Below are positions 36,845-46,240 of a stretch of 59,211 bases of DNA, piece by piece. The position numbers and the translations under genes are program-made. Location: assembly GCF_011378905.1 (NCBI RefSeq), contig NZ_WTPY01000029.1, positions 1-59,211 on the forward strand, in the 5' to 3' direction. The notes under the pieces were generated by a model. The model made no database searches and had not been told where the DNA came from. It saw only the letters and a program-made list of their open reading frames with translations. The stretch's first letter is position 1; the number at the start of each line of letters is the position of its first letter. Origin of the DNA: Paraglaciecola sp. 20A4. GTDB taxonomy: Bacteria; Pseudomonadota; Gammaproteobacteria; Enterobacterales; Alteromonadaceae.

Positions 36845-37225
36845 ATGTTGTACACCGCAGTAAAACACCTTCATTTAACCTGTATCGCCTTGAGCGTTTT
36901 ATTATTTTTAATTCGCTTCTTTTGGACAATGACAGGTTCAAGCATGTTGCAAAAAAAGTGGGTGAAAATTACGCCTCATATCGTGGATACTTTCTTGATA
37001 TTAAGTGCCGGAACCCTATGTGTGCTTATTAGCCAATACCCGTTCGTTACGCCTTGGGTAACCGAGAAGCTGGTTGGCTTGTTTATGTACGTTTTCATGG
37101 TGGCGTTGGCACTTAAAATGGCTCGCACGACTTTTATGCGCATAATAGGCTTTGTGGGTGCATTAAGCTGGATTGCTTTCACTGCTCTGGTGGCTGTATC
37201 TAAACAGGCTATTTTGTTTTCTTAA
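36845..37225 (+). CDS. sirB2: SirB2 family membrane protein
   Basis: A 126-aa integral membrane protein of the SirB2 family (historically linked to invasion regulation, molecular function unknown). It has four hydrophobic segments, and the family features KHLHLTCIALSVLLFLIRFF, then PHIVDTFLILSAGTLC and the ARTTFMRIIGF tail. SirB2 genes are usually clustered with sirB1 and prmC, as here. Confidence 0.9.
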   Translation: MLYTAVKHLHLTCIALSVLLFLIRFFWTMTGSSMLQKKWVKITPHIVDTFLILSAGTLCVLISQYPFVTPWVTEKLVGLFMYVFMVALALKMARTTFMRIIGFVGALSWIAFTALVAVSKQAILFS

Positions 37226-37389
37226 TTCAAATAACGCTTGCTCCATATACATACCCCTGTTGCCTACACTCTGCTAGGCAACTTTATTTCCGGTCTTTCC
37301 ATTTGAGATAAAAATTACACAAATTTGATATCAAGAATACGCGGTTCTTTCCGATAAAAGAGACAGGGTAAGGAAAAGGTAATGTCTCG

Positions 37390-38286
37390 GTGCAGTATTT
37401 AGAGCAAACAATACAAAGTGAACAACTGTTATGTGCGGGGTTATTAGCTAGCCGTCATAGTGTTGGGATAGATACGGATATCTCTGATTGTTTACAACAA
37501 CTTGATAAATGGGCTAAACACGCCCGTGTTTTAGCGCATATATCTCAGCCTGATCACTCCGCTTTTTTACGCTTAGTTCACTTTTTTTATCGCGATCTCG
37601 CGTTTACCGGCGCTCACAACAGTGGGGATGCATGCAAGCAAAGTTTATTGCACGAGGTCTTGGTTTATCGCAGTGGCACACCGGTCACGTTAGCTGTGCT
37701 GTTTAGTCATCTAGGCCAGTGTCTTGGCTTTAATGTCCGATGTGTTAACTTCCCTGGGCACTTCTTGTTGAGATGTGACATAGCATGCCAGGAAGATAAA
37801 GTACTATCAGATACGTTAACACTGCCACCTGAAATAAGCTGTTCAGAAAAAACTGACCACGATACTCAAGTTCACAGTGTACTTATTGATCCTATCGATG
37901 GGCGCGTGCTTGACAATGATACCCTTAGGCAAATGTACTTTAATGTCATAGAGGAAATTGATAATGAGTCTATGCCTAAAGAAGCGTTAGAGCCTGCCAG
38001 CAACGACGAAGTCGTTGTACATATGTTGCATCAGGTAAAATTTTCGTTAATCAACGCGAAGCGCTATGAACATGCGCTTCGAAGTATCGATTTGTTGATT
38101 CACTTATGCCCAAATAATCCCTATGAAAGACGAGATAGGGGGGTACTATTACACGAGTTACAATGCCCGCAACTCGCCGTTATCGATTATCAATATTTTA
38201 TCCGTCAATGTCCCCAAGATCCAGCAGCAACGTTATTAGCTCATCAAGTCAAACATATGGATATCACACCACCCGTAATGCACTAG
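37390..38286 (+). CDS. sirB1: SirB1 family protein (transglutaminase-like plus TPR)
   Basis: A 298-aa SirB1/YchA-type protein. A transglutaminase-like core contains LHEVLVYRSGTPVTLAVLFSHLG and the His in NFPGHFLLRCD, followed by TPR-like helices (FSLINAKRYEHALRSIDLLIHLCPNNP). Biochemical role unknown. The start is a GTG at 37390, within a GAAAAGG-rich leader, and the ATG at 37382 is in another frame and reaches a stop quickly. A segment around residues 150-165 is longer than usual. Confidence 0.82.
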   Translation: MQYLEQTIQSEQLLCAGLLASRHSVGIDTDISDCLQQLDKWAKHARVLAHISQPDHSAFLRLVHFFYRDLAFTGAHNSGDACKQSLLHEVLVYRSGTPVTLAVLFSHLGQCLGFNVRCVNFPGHFLLRCDIACQEDKVLSDTLTLPPEISCSEKTDHDTQVHSVLIDPIDGRVLDNDTLRQMYFNVIEEIDNESMPKEALEPASNDEVVVHMLHQVKFSLINAKRYEHALRSIDLLIHLCPNNPYERRDRGVLLHELQCPQLAVIDYQYFIRQCPQDPAATLLAHQVKHMDITPPVMH

Positions 38287-38318
38287 CAATGTGATATTGT
38301 TAATGCATTACTACCGAA

Positions 38319-39602
38319 TTATTGACCTAACACTTCATATATCGCCTGCGTTAATTGGGTTAGTTCATCAGGGGAAATAATATAGGGAGGCATAATATAC
38401 ACTAACTTTCCAAAAGGACGGATCCACACGCCAGCTTCCACAAACTTTCGTTGCATGGTAGCGACATCAATCGGCGACTTGCATTCTACTACGCCAATCG
38501 CACCTAAAACCCGTACATCAGCTACCGCATCAAGCTCTCGGCATTTATTCAATTCATTATTCAATTGATATTCGATATTACGTACTTGGTGTTGCCATTC
38601 ACCTGAGGCAATAATATCTAAACTTGCATTTGCAATCGCACACGCCAGTGGATTGCCCATATAGGTTGGACCGTGCATAAATACCCCTGGACTGCCTTGG
38701 CAAATGCCTTGGGCTACATCTTCAGTACACAGGGTTGCTGCGAGGGTTACATAGCCACCAGTCAGCGCTTTTCCTATGCATAGAATATCAGGGCTAATAT
38801 CAGCATGCTCACAGGCGAATAACTTGCCTGTACGACCAAAGCCAGTGGCAATTTCATCGCAAATCAGCAGCAAACCATAGTCATCACACAGCTGACGCGC
38901 ACGCTTTAAATAGTGCGGATGATAAATACGCATACCCCCGGCGTTTTGCACCACAGGTTCAAGTACTAGGGCGGCGAGTTCATTATGATGTTGCTGGATT
39001 AATTCTTCGAGCGGCGCTATATCATCCTCGTTCCATGTTTGCCCAAAACGGGTTTGCGGCGCCGGGGCGAAAATTTGTTTGGCAAGCGCGTCAGTAAATA
39101 ATGAATGCATGCCATTAATCGGATCGCATACTGACATTGCGGCAAACGTATCACCATGATAGCCATTGCGCGGCGTAATAAAGCGGTGTTTATTTGGGCT
39201 GCCTTGGCAAGCCCAATATTGCAATGCCATTTTCATGGCGACTTCTACTGACACTGAGCCCGAGTCGGCCAAAAATACTCTATTTAAACCAGATGGTGTG
39301 ATGTCGATTAATTTACGACATAGATCAATCGCGGGTTGATGGGTCAAACCGCCGAACATGACATGGGAGAAATCGTCAATTTGGTCTTTTGCGGCTTGAT
39401 TTAACTCAGCGCGATTATAGCCATGAATAGCGGTCCACCAAGATGAGCAACCATCCACCAGTTTTTCGCCTGTCGCCAAGTGAATATGTACGCCATGGGC
39501 ACCGGAGACTTGATAGCACGGTAGAGGATCTATTGCTGATGTATAGGGATGCCATATATGCCGTTGATCGAAGGCGAGGTTTGCCTGAATTGAACTGTTC
39601 AA
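38319..39602 (-). CDS. bioA: Adenosylmethionine-8-amino-7-oxononanoate aminotransferase
   Basis: PLP enzyme that transfers an amino group from S-adenosylmethionine to KAPA to make DAPA in biotin synthesis. The 427-aa protein shows [21 protein letters not shown], the [15 protein letters not shown] aspartate motif, and the PLP lysine in [17 protein letters not shown]. It is divergent from bioBFCD, and both arms share the operator at 39614-39646. Confidence 0.97.
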   Translation of the reverse strand: MNSSIQANLAFDQRHIWHPYTSAIDPLPCYQVSGAHGVHIHLATGEKLVDGCSSWWTAIHGYNRAELNQAAKDQIDDFSHVMFGGLTHQPAIDLCRKLIDITPSGLNRVFLADSGSVSVEVAMKMALQYWACQGSPNKHRFITPRNGYHGDTFAAMSVCDPINGMHSLFTDALAKQIFAPAPQTRFGQTWNEDDIAPLEELIQQHHNELAALVLEPVVQNAGGMRIYHPHYLKRARQLCDDYGLLLICDEIATGFGRTGKLFACEHADISPDILCIGKALTGGYVTLAATLCTEDVAQGICQGSPGVFMHGPTYMGNPLACAIANASLDIIASGEWQHQVRNIEYQLNNELNKCRELDAVADVRVLGAIGVVECKSPIDVATMQRKFVEAGVWIRPFGKLVYIMPPYIISPDELTQLTQAIYEVLGQ

Positions 39603-39613
39603 AAAATACTCAC

Positions 39614-39646
39614 TTGTAAAGTTTAAATATGAAATTTAGTTGACAA
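39614..39646. promoter_or_regulatory. BirA-type operator of bioA/bioBFCD
   Basis: An inverted repeat TTGTAAAGT-N15-AGTTGACAA lies between the divergent bioA and bioB starts. It closely follows the bacterial BirA box (TTGTAAACC-N15/16-GGTTTACAA) in half-site sequence and 15-base spacing. The right half includes TTGACA (39640-39645), a -35 for bioB with TAGACT (39662-39667) about 16 bases later, so BirA binding should block transcription when biotin is plentiful. The regulation is inferred. Confidence 0.8.
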
Positions 39647-39700
39647 TGTGTCGAGCGGACTTAGACTAAGCGCGAATTATAATGATGTAAAGGATCAACT

Positions 39701-40879
39701 ATGTCAGTCAGCGTCGAAGCACCAGATAATGCACTTTCTCAAGCCCAAAACCAACGTGCAGCCCAAAGCCATTCTCAAAATCATTCTGCTAACGCCGGCC
39801 AAGGGTCTGATTCTATTCGTCACGATTGGTCTCTTGCAGAAGTAAATGCACTATTTTCTTTACCGTTTAATGATCTGTTGTTTAAAGCCCAGTGTGTGCA
39901 TCGCGCTAACTTCGATCCGAATTATGTACAGGTCAGCACTTTATTATCAATAAAAACTGGGGCTTGTCCCGAAGACTGCAAATACTGTCCGCAAAGTGCT
40001 CGTTACGACACAGGGCTTGAAAAAGAGCGCCTGATGGAAATCGAGAAAGTCATTTTACGGGCCCAAGAAGCAAAAGCTGCTGGGTCTACGCGTTTTTGTA
40101 TGGGGGCTGCATGGCGAAACCCGAAGGATCGCGATATGCCCTACGTGGTCGATATGGTTCGCGAAGTGAAAAAGCTGGGGTTAGAAACCTGCATGACATT
40201 GGGCATGTTAACCCGTGCTCAGGCGGTCGCTTTAAAGCAAGCGGGACTTGATTACTACAATCACAACTTAGATACCTCACCTGAATTTTATGGTGATATT
40301 ATTACCACGCGTACCTATCAAGACCGCTTAAACACCATCGATAATGTGCGCGAAGCGGGTATGAATGTTTGTTCTGGCGGTATAGTAGGCATGGGTGAAA
40401 CAGGTTCTGACCGTTCAAGTTTATTGATACAGTTAGCTAATCTAGATCATCATCCAGAAAGTGTGCCTATCAATATGTTGGTGAAGGTTAAAGGTACGCC
40501 TATGGAAAACGTCGAAGATTTAGATTATTTTGAGTTTATTCGCACTATAGCCGTCGCGCGTATCATTATGCCCAAGTCGTTTGTTCGTTTGTCTGCAGGA
40601 CGTGAAGCGATGAACGAACAGATGCAAGCCATGTGCTTTATGGCCGGGGCTAATTCGATTTTCTATGGGTGTAAATTGTTAACTACGTCAAACCCAGAAA
40701 CTCATGAGGACGTAACGTTGTTCAAAAAACTCGGTATTAACGCTAGGCAGACGCGTGAATTCTCTGATGAAGCACATCAAGCCGCTTTACTAGACGAAAT
40801 ACAAAGTAAAGAAGCGCCTCAGGCGTCAGCGTTATTTTACGATGCGACCCAAAAGAATACTGAGACGGTGACCCGTTAA
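39701..40879 (+). CDS. bioB: Biotin synthase
   Basis: Radical SAM enzyme that inserts sulfur into dethiobiotin. The 392-aa protein has the cluster motif C89-PED-C93-KY-C96, with [14 protein letters not shown], and later [13 protein letters not shown] and the second-cluster Arg in [11 protein letters not shown]. An N-terminal extension of about 36 residues compared with E. coli BioB is rich in Gln, Asn, Ala and Ser. The first ATG is preceded by AAAGGA. Its stop overlaps the bioF start by one base. Confidence 0.98.
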   Translation: MSVSVEAPDNALSQAQNQRAAQSHSQNHSANAGQGSDSIRHDWSLAEVNALFSLPFNDLLFKAQCVHRANFDPNYVQVSTLLSIKTGACPEDCKYCPQSARYDTGLEKERLMEIEKVILRAQEAKAAGSTRFCMGAAWRNPKDRDMPYVVDMVREVKKLGLETCMTLGMLTRAQAVALKQAGLDYYNHNLDTSPEFYGDIITTRTYQDRLNTIDNVREAGMNVCSGGIVGMGETGSDRSSLLIQLANLDHHPESVPINMLVKVKGTPMENVEDLDYFEFIRTIAVARIIMPKSFVRLSAGREAMNEQMQAMCFMAGANSIFYGCKLLTTSNPETHEDVTLFKKLGINARQTREFSDEAHQAALLDEIQSKEAPQASALFYDATQKNTETVTR

Positions 40880-42105
40880 TGGCATTTGATTTTATTCAAG
40901 CTGCGCTCGCTGCGCGGCGTAAAGATAACGTGTTTCGCCAAGTTACAACGTTAGACTCAGCGGTCGGTGCGTTAATTGAAGTGGGTGGCCAGCACTACCT
41001 CAATTTTTCGAGTAATGATTATCTTGGTATGCGGCAATCTACTGCTGTTATGCAGGGGTGGGTTGACGGTATTGGTCAATTTGGCGGTGGCAGCGGGGCA
41101 TCACCGTTGGTTACTGGGCATACTCAAGCACATCAAGCATTGCAAGACCATTTAGCTAATGCGTTAGGGCGTGAGGCAGTGCTGTTGTTTAATTCGGGCT
41201 TCGCTGCTAATCAAGCACTTTGTCAGGCGTTGTTCCAGTTGCCATTGGGCTCAAAAAGCGCAACTGAAGGATTTATTGTTGCTGACAAACTCATGCATGC
41301 ATCGTTGCTTGATGGAGCAGTGGCCAGTGACGCCACACTGCGCCGCTTTGCACATAACGACTGTGCACATTTACAGAAGCAGCTCGATAAAATATTTGCA
41401 GGCACCAATAGACCAACACAAGATATTTTGCTGGCTAGCGAAGGTGTGTTCAGTATGGACGGCGATGAGGCTCCTTTGAGCGAACTTGCCGTCATTAGTA
41501 AGCAGTATAAAACATGGCTAATGGTAGATGATGCTCATGGTTTTGGCGTGCTAGGCAAAACAGGTATGGGTGCAGTTGAAAAACATGGTTTAAATCAACA
41601 GCAAGTACCTGTGCTAATGGCCACCTTTGGGAAAGCAATTGGCACTGCTGGCGCGTTTATCGCGGGTAGCCGAGACCTAATCGACTATCTGACGAATTTT
41701 GCTAAGCATTACATATACAGCACGGCAATGCCACCTGCTCAGGCAGTGGCAACATTGGCTAGCTTACATACCATTGAGCAAAATGATCAGCGCGCACTTT
41801 TACACGATAATATTGCCTACTTTCGCCAGTTAACTACCGCTGCTGGCGTAGCGATAACGCCATCCATGACGGCTATTCAACCCATTATTATTGGCAGCCC
41901 AGAGCAGGCTGTTTTGATTAGTCAACGGTTACGTAATATGGGCCTTTGGGTCAGTGCCATCCGTACGCCAACGGTGCCAAAAGGCACAGACCGATTACGC
42001 ATTACTCTAAGTGCTTCCCATCACAAAAAAGATATTCAGGCGCTGGTCGATGCTCTGGTACTCGTGATGGGAGAAAAAAAGTCATGGGTGAAAATTGGTG
42101 AGTAA
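40879..42105 (+). CDS. bioF: 8-amino-7-oxononanoate synthase
   Basis: PLP enzyme that condenses pimeloyl-thioester and alanine. The 408-aa protein contains FSSNDYLGMRQS, FGGGSGASPLVTGHTQAHQALQ, DDAHGFGVLGKTG and the PLP Lys in ATFGKAIGTAGAFI. It starts at the ATG overlapping the bioB stop (TAATG), so it is translationally coupled. Confidence 0.97.
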   Translation: MAFDFIQAALAARRKDNVFRQVTTLDSAVGALIEVGGQHYLNFSSNDYLGMRQSTAVMQGWVDGIGQFGGGSGASPLVTGHTQAHQALQDHLANALGREAVLLFNSGFAANQALCQALFQLPLGSKSATEGFIVADKLMHASLLDGAVASDATLRRFAHNDCAHLQKQLDKIFAGTNRPTQDILLASEGVFSMDGDEAPLSELAVISKQYKTWLMVDDAHGFGVLGKTGMGAVEKHGLNQQQVPVLMATFGKAIGTAGAFIAGSRDLIDYLTNFAKHYIYSTAMPPAQAVATLASLHTIEQNDQRALLHDNIAYFRQLTTAAGVAITPSMTAIQPIIIGSPEQAVLISQRLRNMGLWVSAIRTPTVPKGTDRLRITLSASHHKKDIQALVDALVLVMGEKKSWVKIGE

Positions 42106-42125
42106 TACCGTGAGTTGTACTTGAA

Positions 42126-43100
42126 TTGATAGCTGACAAATCACAATTGGCCAGCTTGAGTGTCAATGTGACTAAAAACATCAAAACCAGCGCGAGCAGC
42201 TTAGTCGACATAAGCGATAATACCTGTGTTAGAACAAGTAAAGAGCTGCAACTCAAACGACGCATAGCCTCGCAGTTTAGCCGGGCGGCTAAGCGTTACG
42301 ACTGTGCCGCTCAGGTACAAATTGATATCGCCCGTGACGCCCTAAGGTTATTCAAGCAGCAAGCTTATGGTCTTAAAGAGGGCGGTTCGGCAGAAAAATC
42401 CTCGAAATATATTTTAGATATTGGCTGTGGCACGGGTCGTGTTACCAGACAGTTAGCGGCTTTGAATATAAATAGTCATCAACATATTATGGCTATGGAT
42501 TTGGCTTTTGGCATGTTGCAATACGCACAACAAACGACGACGAATAAGGCCGCTGAGCAACAGGCCGGTAAAGTTCAAAGCATACAGTGGATACAGGGAG
42601 ATGCTGAGCATATTCCCATTGGCGACAACACAGCAGGTGGTGTGTTTTCCTCTATGGCGCTGCAATGGTGTAATAATAGTGCGCTGGTGTGCCGTGAAAT
42701 CAATCGCGTGTTAGCGCCAAATGCACAAGGCGTACTGGCCATTATGTGTACAGGCTCAATGCATGAATTGGATGCCTGTTGGCAGCATATTGATAGTGAA
42801 CGACAAATAAACCATTTTGACTCAGCTGAAAATTGGTTTAATGCCGCTAAAGCAGCCGGTTTACAGGTTGAAATGCTGCAGAAAAACTTTATCACTTGGC
42901 ATGCAAATGTACGGGAACTGCTTGGCTCAATGAAACAGATTGGGGCTAATGTGGTAACGAGCAACACCCGGCAAAAAACGATTGGTCGGCAAACGTTGCA
43001 GTATTTAGAGCAGTATTATCAGCGTGAGTTTGGCAACACTCAGGGATTACCGTTGACCTACAGCGTGTGCTTTTTGAAGCTCCGAAAAAATGCTAATTAA
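42126..43100 (+). CDS. bioC: Malonyl-ACP O-methyltransferase
   Basis: SAM-dependent methyltransferase that caps malonyl-ACP to prime pimeloyl synthesis. The 324-aa frame shows the conserved BioC start RIASQFSRAAKRYDCAAQVQ only from about residue 47, then the SAM loop LDIGCGTGRVTRQLA, the MAMDLAFGMLQYA region and FSSMALQWCNN. The start is uncertain: a TTG at 42126 gives a long unconserved leader and an in-frame GTG follows at about 42165. No Met occurs before the conserved domain. It follows bioF closely. Confidence 0.9.
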   Translation: MIADKSQLASLSVNVTKNIKTSASSLVDISDNTCVRTSKELQLKRRIASQFSRAAKRYDCAAQVQIDIARDALRLFKQQAYGLKEGGSAEKSSKYILDIGCGTGRVTRQLAALNINSHQHIMAMDLAFGMLQYAQQTTTNKAAEQQAGKVQSIQWIQGDAEHIPIGDNTAGGVFSSMALQWCNNSALVCREINRVLAPNAQGVLAIMCTGSMHELDACWQHIDSERQINHFDSAENWFNAAKAAGLQVEMLQKNFITWHANVRELLGSMKQIGANVVTSNTRQKTIGRQTLQYLEQYYQREFGNTQGLPLTYSVCFLKLRKNAN

Positions 43101-43168
43101 AAACTAGCGGCTCAGTTGAAACCGCTTAGTCAATATTTTTGTCGAAAAATCAATTTAGGGAATGCGCT

Positions 43169-43909
43169 ATGTCGTCAGATAACGTTCAGCAATATCCAGT
43201 GCAACATACCTTTTTTGTTACTGGGACAGATACCGAAGTGGGCAAAACCTTTGTAAGCTGCGCACTGCTTGGCGCGTGTAATGACGTGGGCCTCTCTACT
43301 GCCGCCTATAAACCCGTGTCAGCTGGATGCGAGCGTCGTGCCCAGGGCTTACGAAATGATGATGCCATGCTGTTACAACAGGTTAGTAGCGTCGTGCTTG
43401 GTTATGAAGAGGTGAACCCAGTTGCATTTGAAGAGCCTATTGCGCCGCACTTAGCTTGTGCCAAACAAATAGCTAACGGTGAGGGTAAACTTATTGAATT
43501 GCATGACATCAATTTGGGGTATCAGCATTTAGTCAATAAGCAAAGTGATGTGCTTTTGGTCGAAGGTGCAGGTGGTTGGCGCTTACCGCTGGGCAAAAAC
43601 AGCCAAGGACGAGAGCAATTTTTGTCTGATTTTGCCATCGCACAACAGCTTCCCGTGATTTTAGTTGTAGGTATGCGTTTAGGTTGCGTCAACCATGCGT
43701 TATTAACTGCGCAGGCTATTGAACATGATGGACTCGTTGTAGCAGGTTGGGTCGCGAATGTACTTGGAGCCGATATGCCATTTTTGCAAGAGAATATTCA
43801 AAGTTTACAGAACTTATTGGAAGCGCCGCTGGTGGCACGAGTGCCTAGCGCTTCAAGCCCTAGTGATGTGAAAGGCTGTTTCGATATGCGAGCCTTAGGC
43901 TTTGATTGA
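43169..43909 (+). CDS. bioD: Dethiobiotin synthetase
   Basis: ATP-dependent enzyme that carboxylates DAPA to form the ureido ring. The 246-aa protein has the P-loop FVTGTDTEVGKTFVSCAL, AYKPVSAGCE and VEGAGGWRLPLG motifs. The ATG at 43169 has AGGGA eight bases upstream and fits relatives; a TTG further upstream is less likely. It is the last gene of bioBFCD. No bioH is present in the window, so the methyl ester hydrolase must be elsewhere or replaced. Confidence 0.96.
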   Translation: MSSDNVQQYPVQHTFFVTGTDTEVGKTFVSCALLGACNDVGLSTAAYKPVSAGCERRAQGLRNDDAMLLQQVSSVVLGYEEVNPVAFEEPIAPHLACAKQIANGEGKLIELHDINLGYQHLVNKQSDVLLVEGAGGWRLPLGKNSQGREQFLSDFAIAQQLPVILVVGMRLGCVNHALLTAQAIEHDGLVVAGWVANVLGADMPFLQENIQSLQNLLEAPLVARVPSASSPSDVKGCFDMRALGFD

Positions 43910-44063
43910 TTATTTAAAAGCGTAACCTTTACTCCACTTAGGCTTACACCTGAGTTACTACTCAATTTTAGCTTTATTTTTGTTTAAATTTAACGTCTGT
44001 GCAATGATTCTGGAGCACTGAGTGGGTTTGTTTTTCCTACCCAGTGCGCCAAAAAATACTCGT

Positions 44064-45884
44064 TTATAAAAAAGACAATAAGCTTTCGTCTAGTTGCATC
44101 AGGGTTTTTGGGTCAGCCATCATAGTTTTAGCCAATGATTTTGTTCTGGGTAGTAAGCGTTCAAAATAAAACTCTGCCGTTTTTATTTTAGCTCGATAAA
44201 AGTCACGATTTTCAACGTCTGTGGCTAATTTTTCGTAGGCCGTTTGCGCCATTTGCGCCCAGAAATAGCCCATCATGATATAGCCTGAATACATTAGGTA
44301 ATCTACTGATGCTGAGCCTACTATATCGCGATCTTTTTTTGCTCTTAGGGCTAAGCGCATGGTGTATTGCTGCCAGTTAGCTACATTCTTGCTTAACGCC
44401 CAGATGAACTTATTCATTTGTCGTTTGTGAGGGTTGCTAGAAATCATGCTGTTGTTTTTGCAAAAAACGAGAACTTCTTTACTGAATGCTTTTAGTGACT
44501 TACCGCGCGTTAATAATATTTTACGACCCAATAAATCTAGTGCTTGAATGCCGGTAGTACCTTCATACAAGGTGGCGATACGCACGTCGCGAACGATCTG
44601 TTCCATGCCCCATTCTTTAATATAGCCATGTCCACCGAATATCTGCATACCGTGGCTGGCGCTTTCGCAGCCTAATTCTGTTAAGAAGGCTTTCAAAATA
44701 GGAGTGATAAACCCTAATCTATCATCAGCCTCTTTACGTGCCTCGTCGGTCTTTGCCATTTCAATTTCGTCAACAATCTTGGCGGTGTAATACACCATGG
44801 CACGTCCACCTTCAGTGATGGCTTTTTGGGTCATCAACATTTTGCGCACGTCGGGATGCACAATGATAGGATCGGCGACTTTATCTGGGAATTTTTTGCC
44901 GCTTAATGCGCGCATCGATAAGCGGTCTTTGGCATATAATAATGAGTTTTGGTAAGCTAATTCAGAGGCACAGACACCTTGCAGCGCAGTCCCTACACGT
45001 GCAGTGTTCATAAAGGTGAACATACATTCTAAGCCCTTATTTTCAGGACCTATTAACACACCTTTTGCGTTGTCAAAATTCAGTACTGCAGTGGATGATG
45101 CCTTTATACCCATTTTGTCTTCAATGGCACCGCATGTAACATTATTACCTTCGCCTAAGTTGCCTTGTTGATCGACTTGGATTTTTGGCACGATGAATAA
45201 TGAAATTCCGCGGGTACCCTCGGGCGCACCTGGAAGGCGAGCCAAAACAATATGAATAATATTATCGGTTAAGTCATGCTCACCTGCAGAAATAAATATC
45301 TTAGTACCTACAATGTCATATGTTCCGTCGTCATTTGGTATGGCTTTGGTTTTAACTTGGCCTAAATCTGTGCCGCATTGGGGTTCGGTTAAACACATAG
45401 TTCCGGTCCATGTGCCTTCGGTCAAACGGGTGAGGAAAAGTTCTTTTTGCTCTTCAGTACCATGACTTTGAATGGTGTTCATCGCTCCATGGCTCAAGCC
45501 AGGGTACATGGCCCATGACCAATTGGCTGTACCCATCATTTCTTGTTTTGCCATACCTAACGAAGGAGGTAAGCCTTGTCCACCATGCTCAACAGGGTGA
45601 GATAAGCTCTGCCATCCACCTTCAACATATTTGTTGTAAGCCGCTTTAAAGCCAGTCGGTGTGGTGACGACCCCGTTGTCGAACTTGCAGCCTTCTTTGT
45701 CGCCGCTCTGATTTAGCGGTAAGAGTTCGTTTTCACAAAACTTTGCACATTCTTGAAGTATCGCATCTACTAAATCGGGTGTGGCTTCAGCAAACTCGGG
45801 GTATTTTGCATAATGAGGATAATAGTTAAACACGTCTTCAATAAGAAACTTCATGTCCATAACCGGCGCTTTGTATTGCAACAT
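44064..45884 (-). CDS. Acyl-CoA dehydrogenase, large (FadE-like) form
   Basis: FAD-dependent acyl-CoA dehydrogenase of 606 aa. The start MLQYKAPVMDMKFLIEDVFNYYPHY is typical of the larger class with an extra N-terminal helix. The FAD/substrate segments are TGTMCLTEPQCGTDLGQVKTKA and GTKIFISAGEHD. The catalytic Glu lies in IATLYEGTTGIQALDLLGRK near residue 440. A C-terminal helical domain follows. It should catalyse the first oxidation step of beta-oxidation; chain-length preference cannot be told. Monocistronic in appearance. Confidence 0.93.
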   Translation of the reverse strand: MLQYKAPVMDMKFLIEDVFNYYPHYAKYPEFAEATPDLVDAILQECAKFCENELLPLNQSGDKEGCKFDNGVVTTPTGFKAAYNKYVEGGWQSLSHPVEHGGQGLPPSLGMAKQEMMGTANWSWAMYPGLSHGAMNTIQSHGTEEQKELFLTRLTEGTWTGTMCLTEPQCGTDLGQVKTKAIPNDDGTYDIVGTKIFISAGEHDLTDNIIHIVLARLPGAPEGTRGISLFIVPKIQVDQQGNLGEGNNVTCGAIEDKMGIKASSTAVLNFDNAKGVLIGPENKGLECMFTFMNTARVGTALQGVCASELAYQNSLLYAKDRLSMRALSGKKFPDKVADPIIVHPDVRKMLMTQKAITEGGRAMVYYTAKIVDEIEMAKTDEARKEADDRLGFITPILKAFLTELGCESASHGMQIFGGHGYIKEWGMEQIVRDVRIATLYEGTTGIQALDLLGRKILLTRGKSLKAFSKEVLVFCKNNSMISSNPHKRQMNKFIWALSKNVANWQQYTMRLALRAKKDRDIVGSASVDYLMYSGYIMMGYFWAQMAQTAYEKLATDVENRDFYRAKIKTAEFYFERLLPRTKSLAKTMMADPKTLMQLDESLLSFL

Positions 45885-46176
45885 AGTAGAATTCCAAAAA
45901 GGTTGTTTTGATTATATTTTGAAGAGTATAGCAAAAATTAACTGGTCTAACCACTTATGTGTAAATAGTTATTTAACGGTATAAAACTCCCCGTTTTTGT
46001 AGGTGAAAACGGCAGTGGACAATGCACTAAACTAGCTTTTATGGAATTTGTAACCAGTGTCTTTATAAATATATAAACAAGGGGGATCTGATGTTGGTAT
46101 GTTTTAAACTGCTATTTAGTTCGTAAAGAACATAATGCTGGTTAATTTGCTTAGCTCTTAACTACGATAGTTCAAT
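45885..46176. other. Intergenic stretch without recognisable gene
   Basis: About 290 AT-rich bases upstream of the acyl-CoA dehydrogenase start and downstream of the lactate permease. I see no gene. A tandem repeat begins at 46177. Confidence 0.5.
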
Positions 46177-46224
46177 TTTGATAGTTTGATAGTTTGATAG
46201 TTTGATAGTTTGATAGTTTGATTG
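46177..46224. repeat. Octanucleotide tandem repeat (5 perfect units) after lctP
   Basis: TTTGATAG is repeated five times without error (46177-46216) and once with one change (TTTGATTG, 46217-46224). It lies 17 bases beyond the stop codon of the lactate permease gene. Such an array can change length by replication slippage. It is not inside a coding sequence, so an effect on mRNA 3' structure is the most that can be guessed. Confidence 0.9.
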
Positions 46225-46240
46225 TTGTCGTTAGTCTACT

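Noticed and set aside
44018-44056. Hairpin after the acyl-CoA dehydrogenase gene
   Set aside because: The arms (CACTGAGTGGGT and ACCCAGTG) pair only with a bulge, and no good T run follows on the minus strand.
46177-46224. CRISPR-like array
   Set aside because: Units are 8 bases without spacers; this is a simple tandem repeat.
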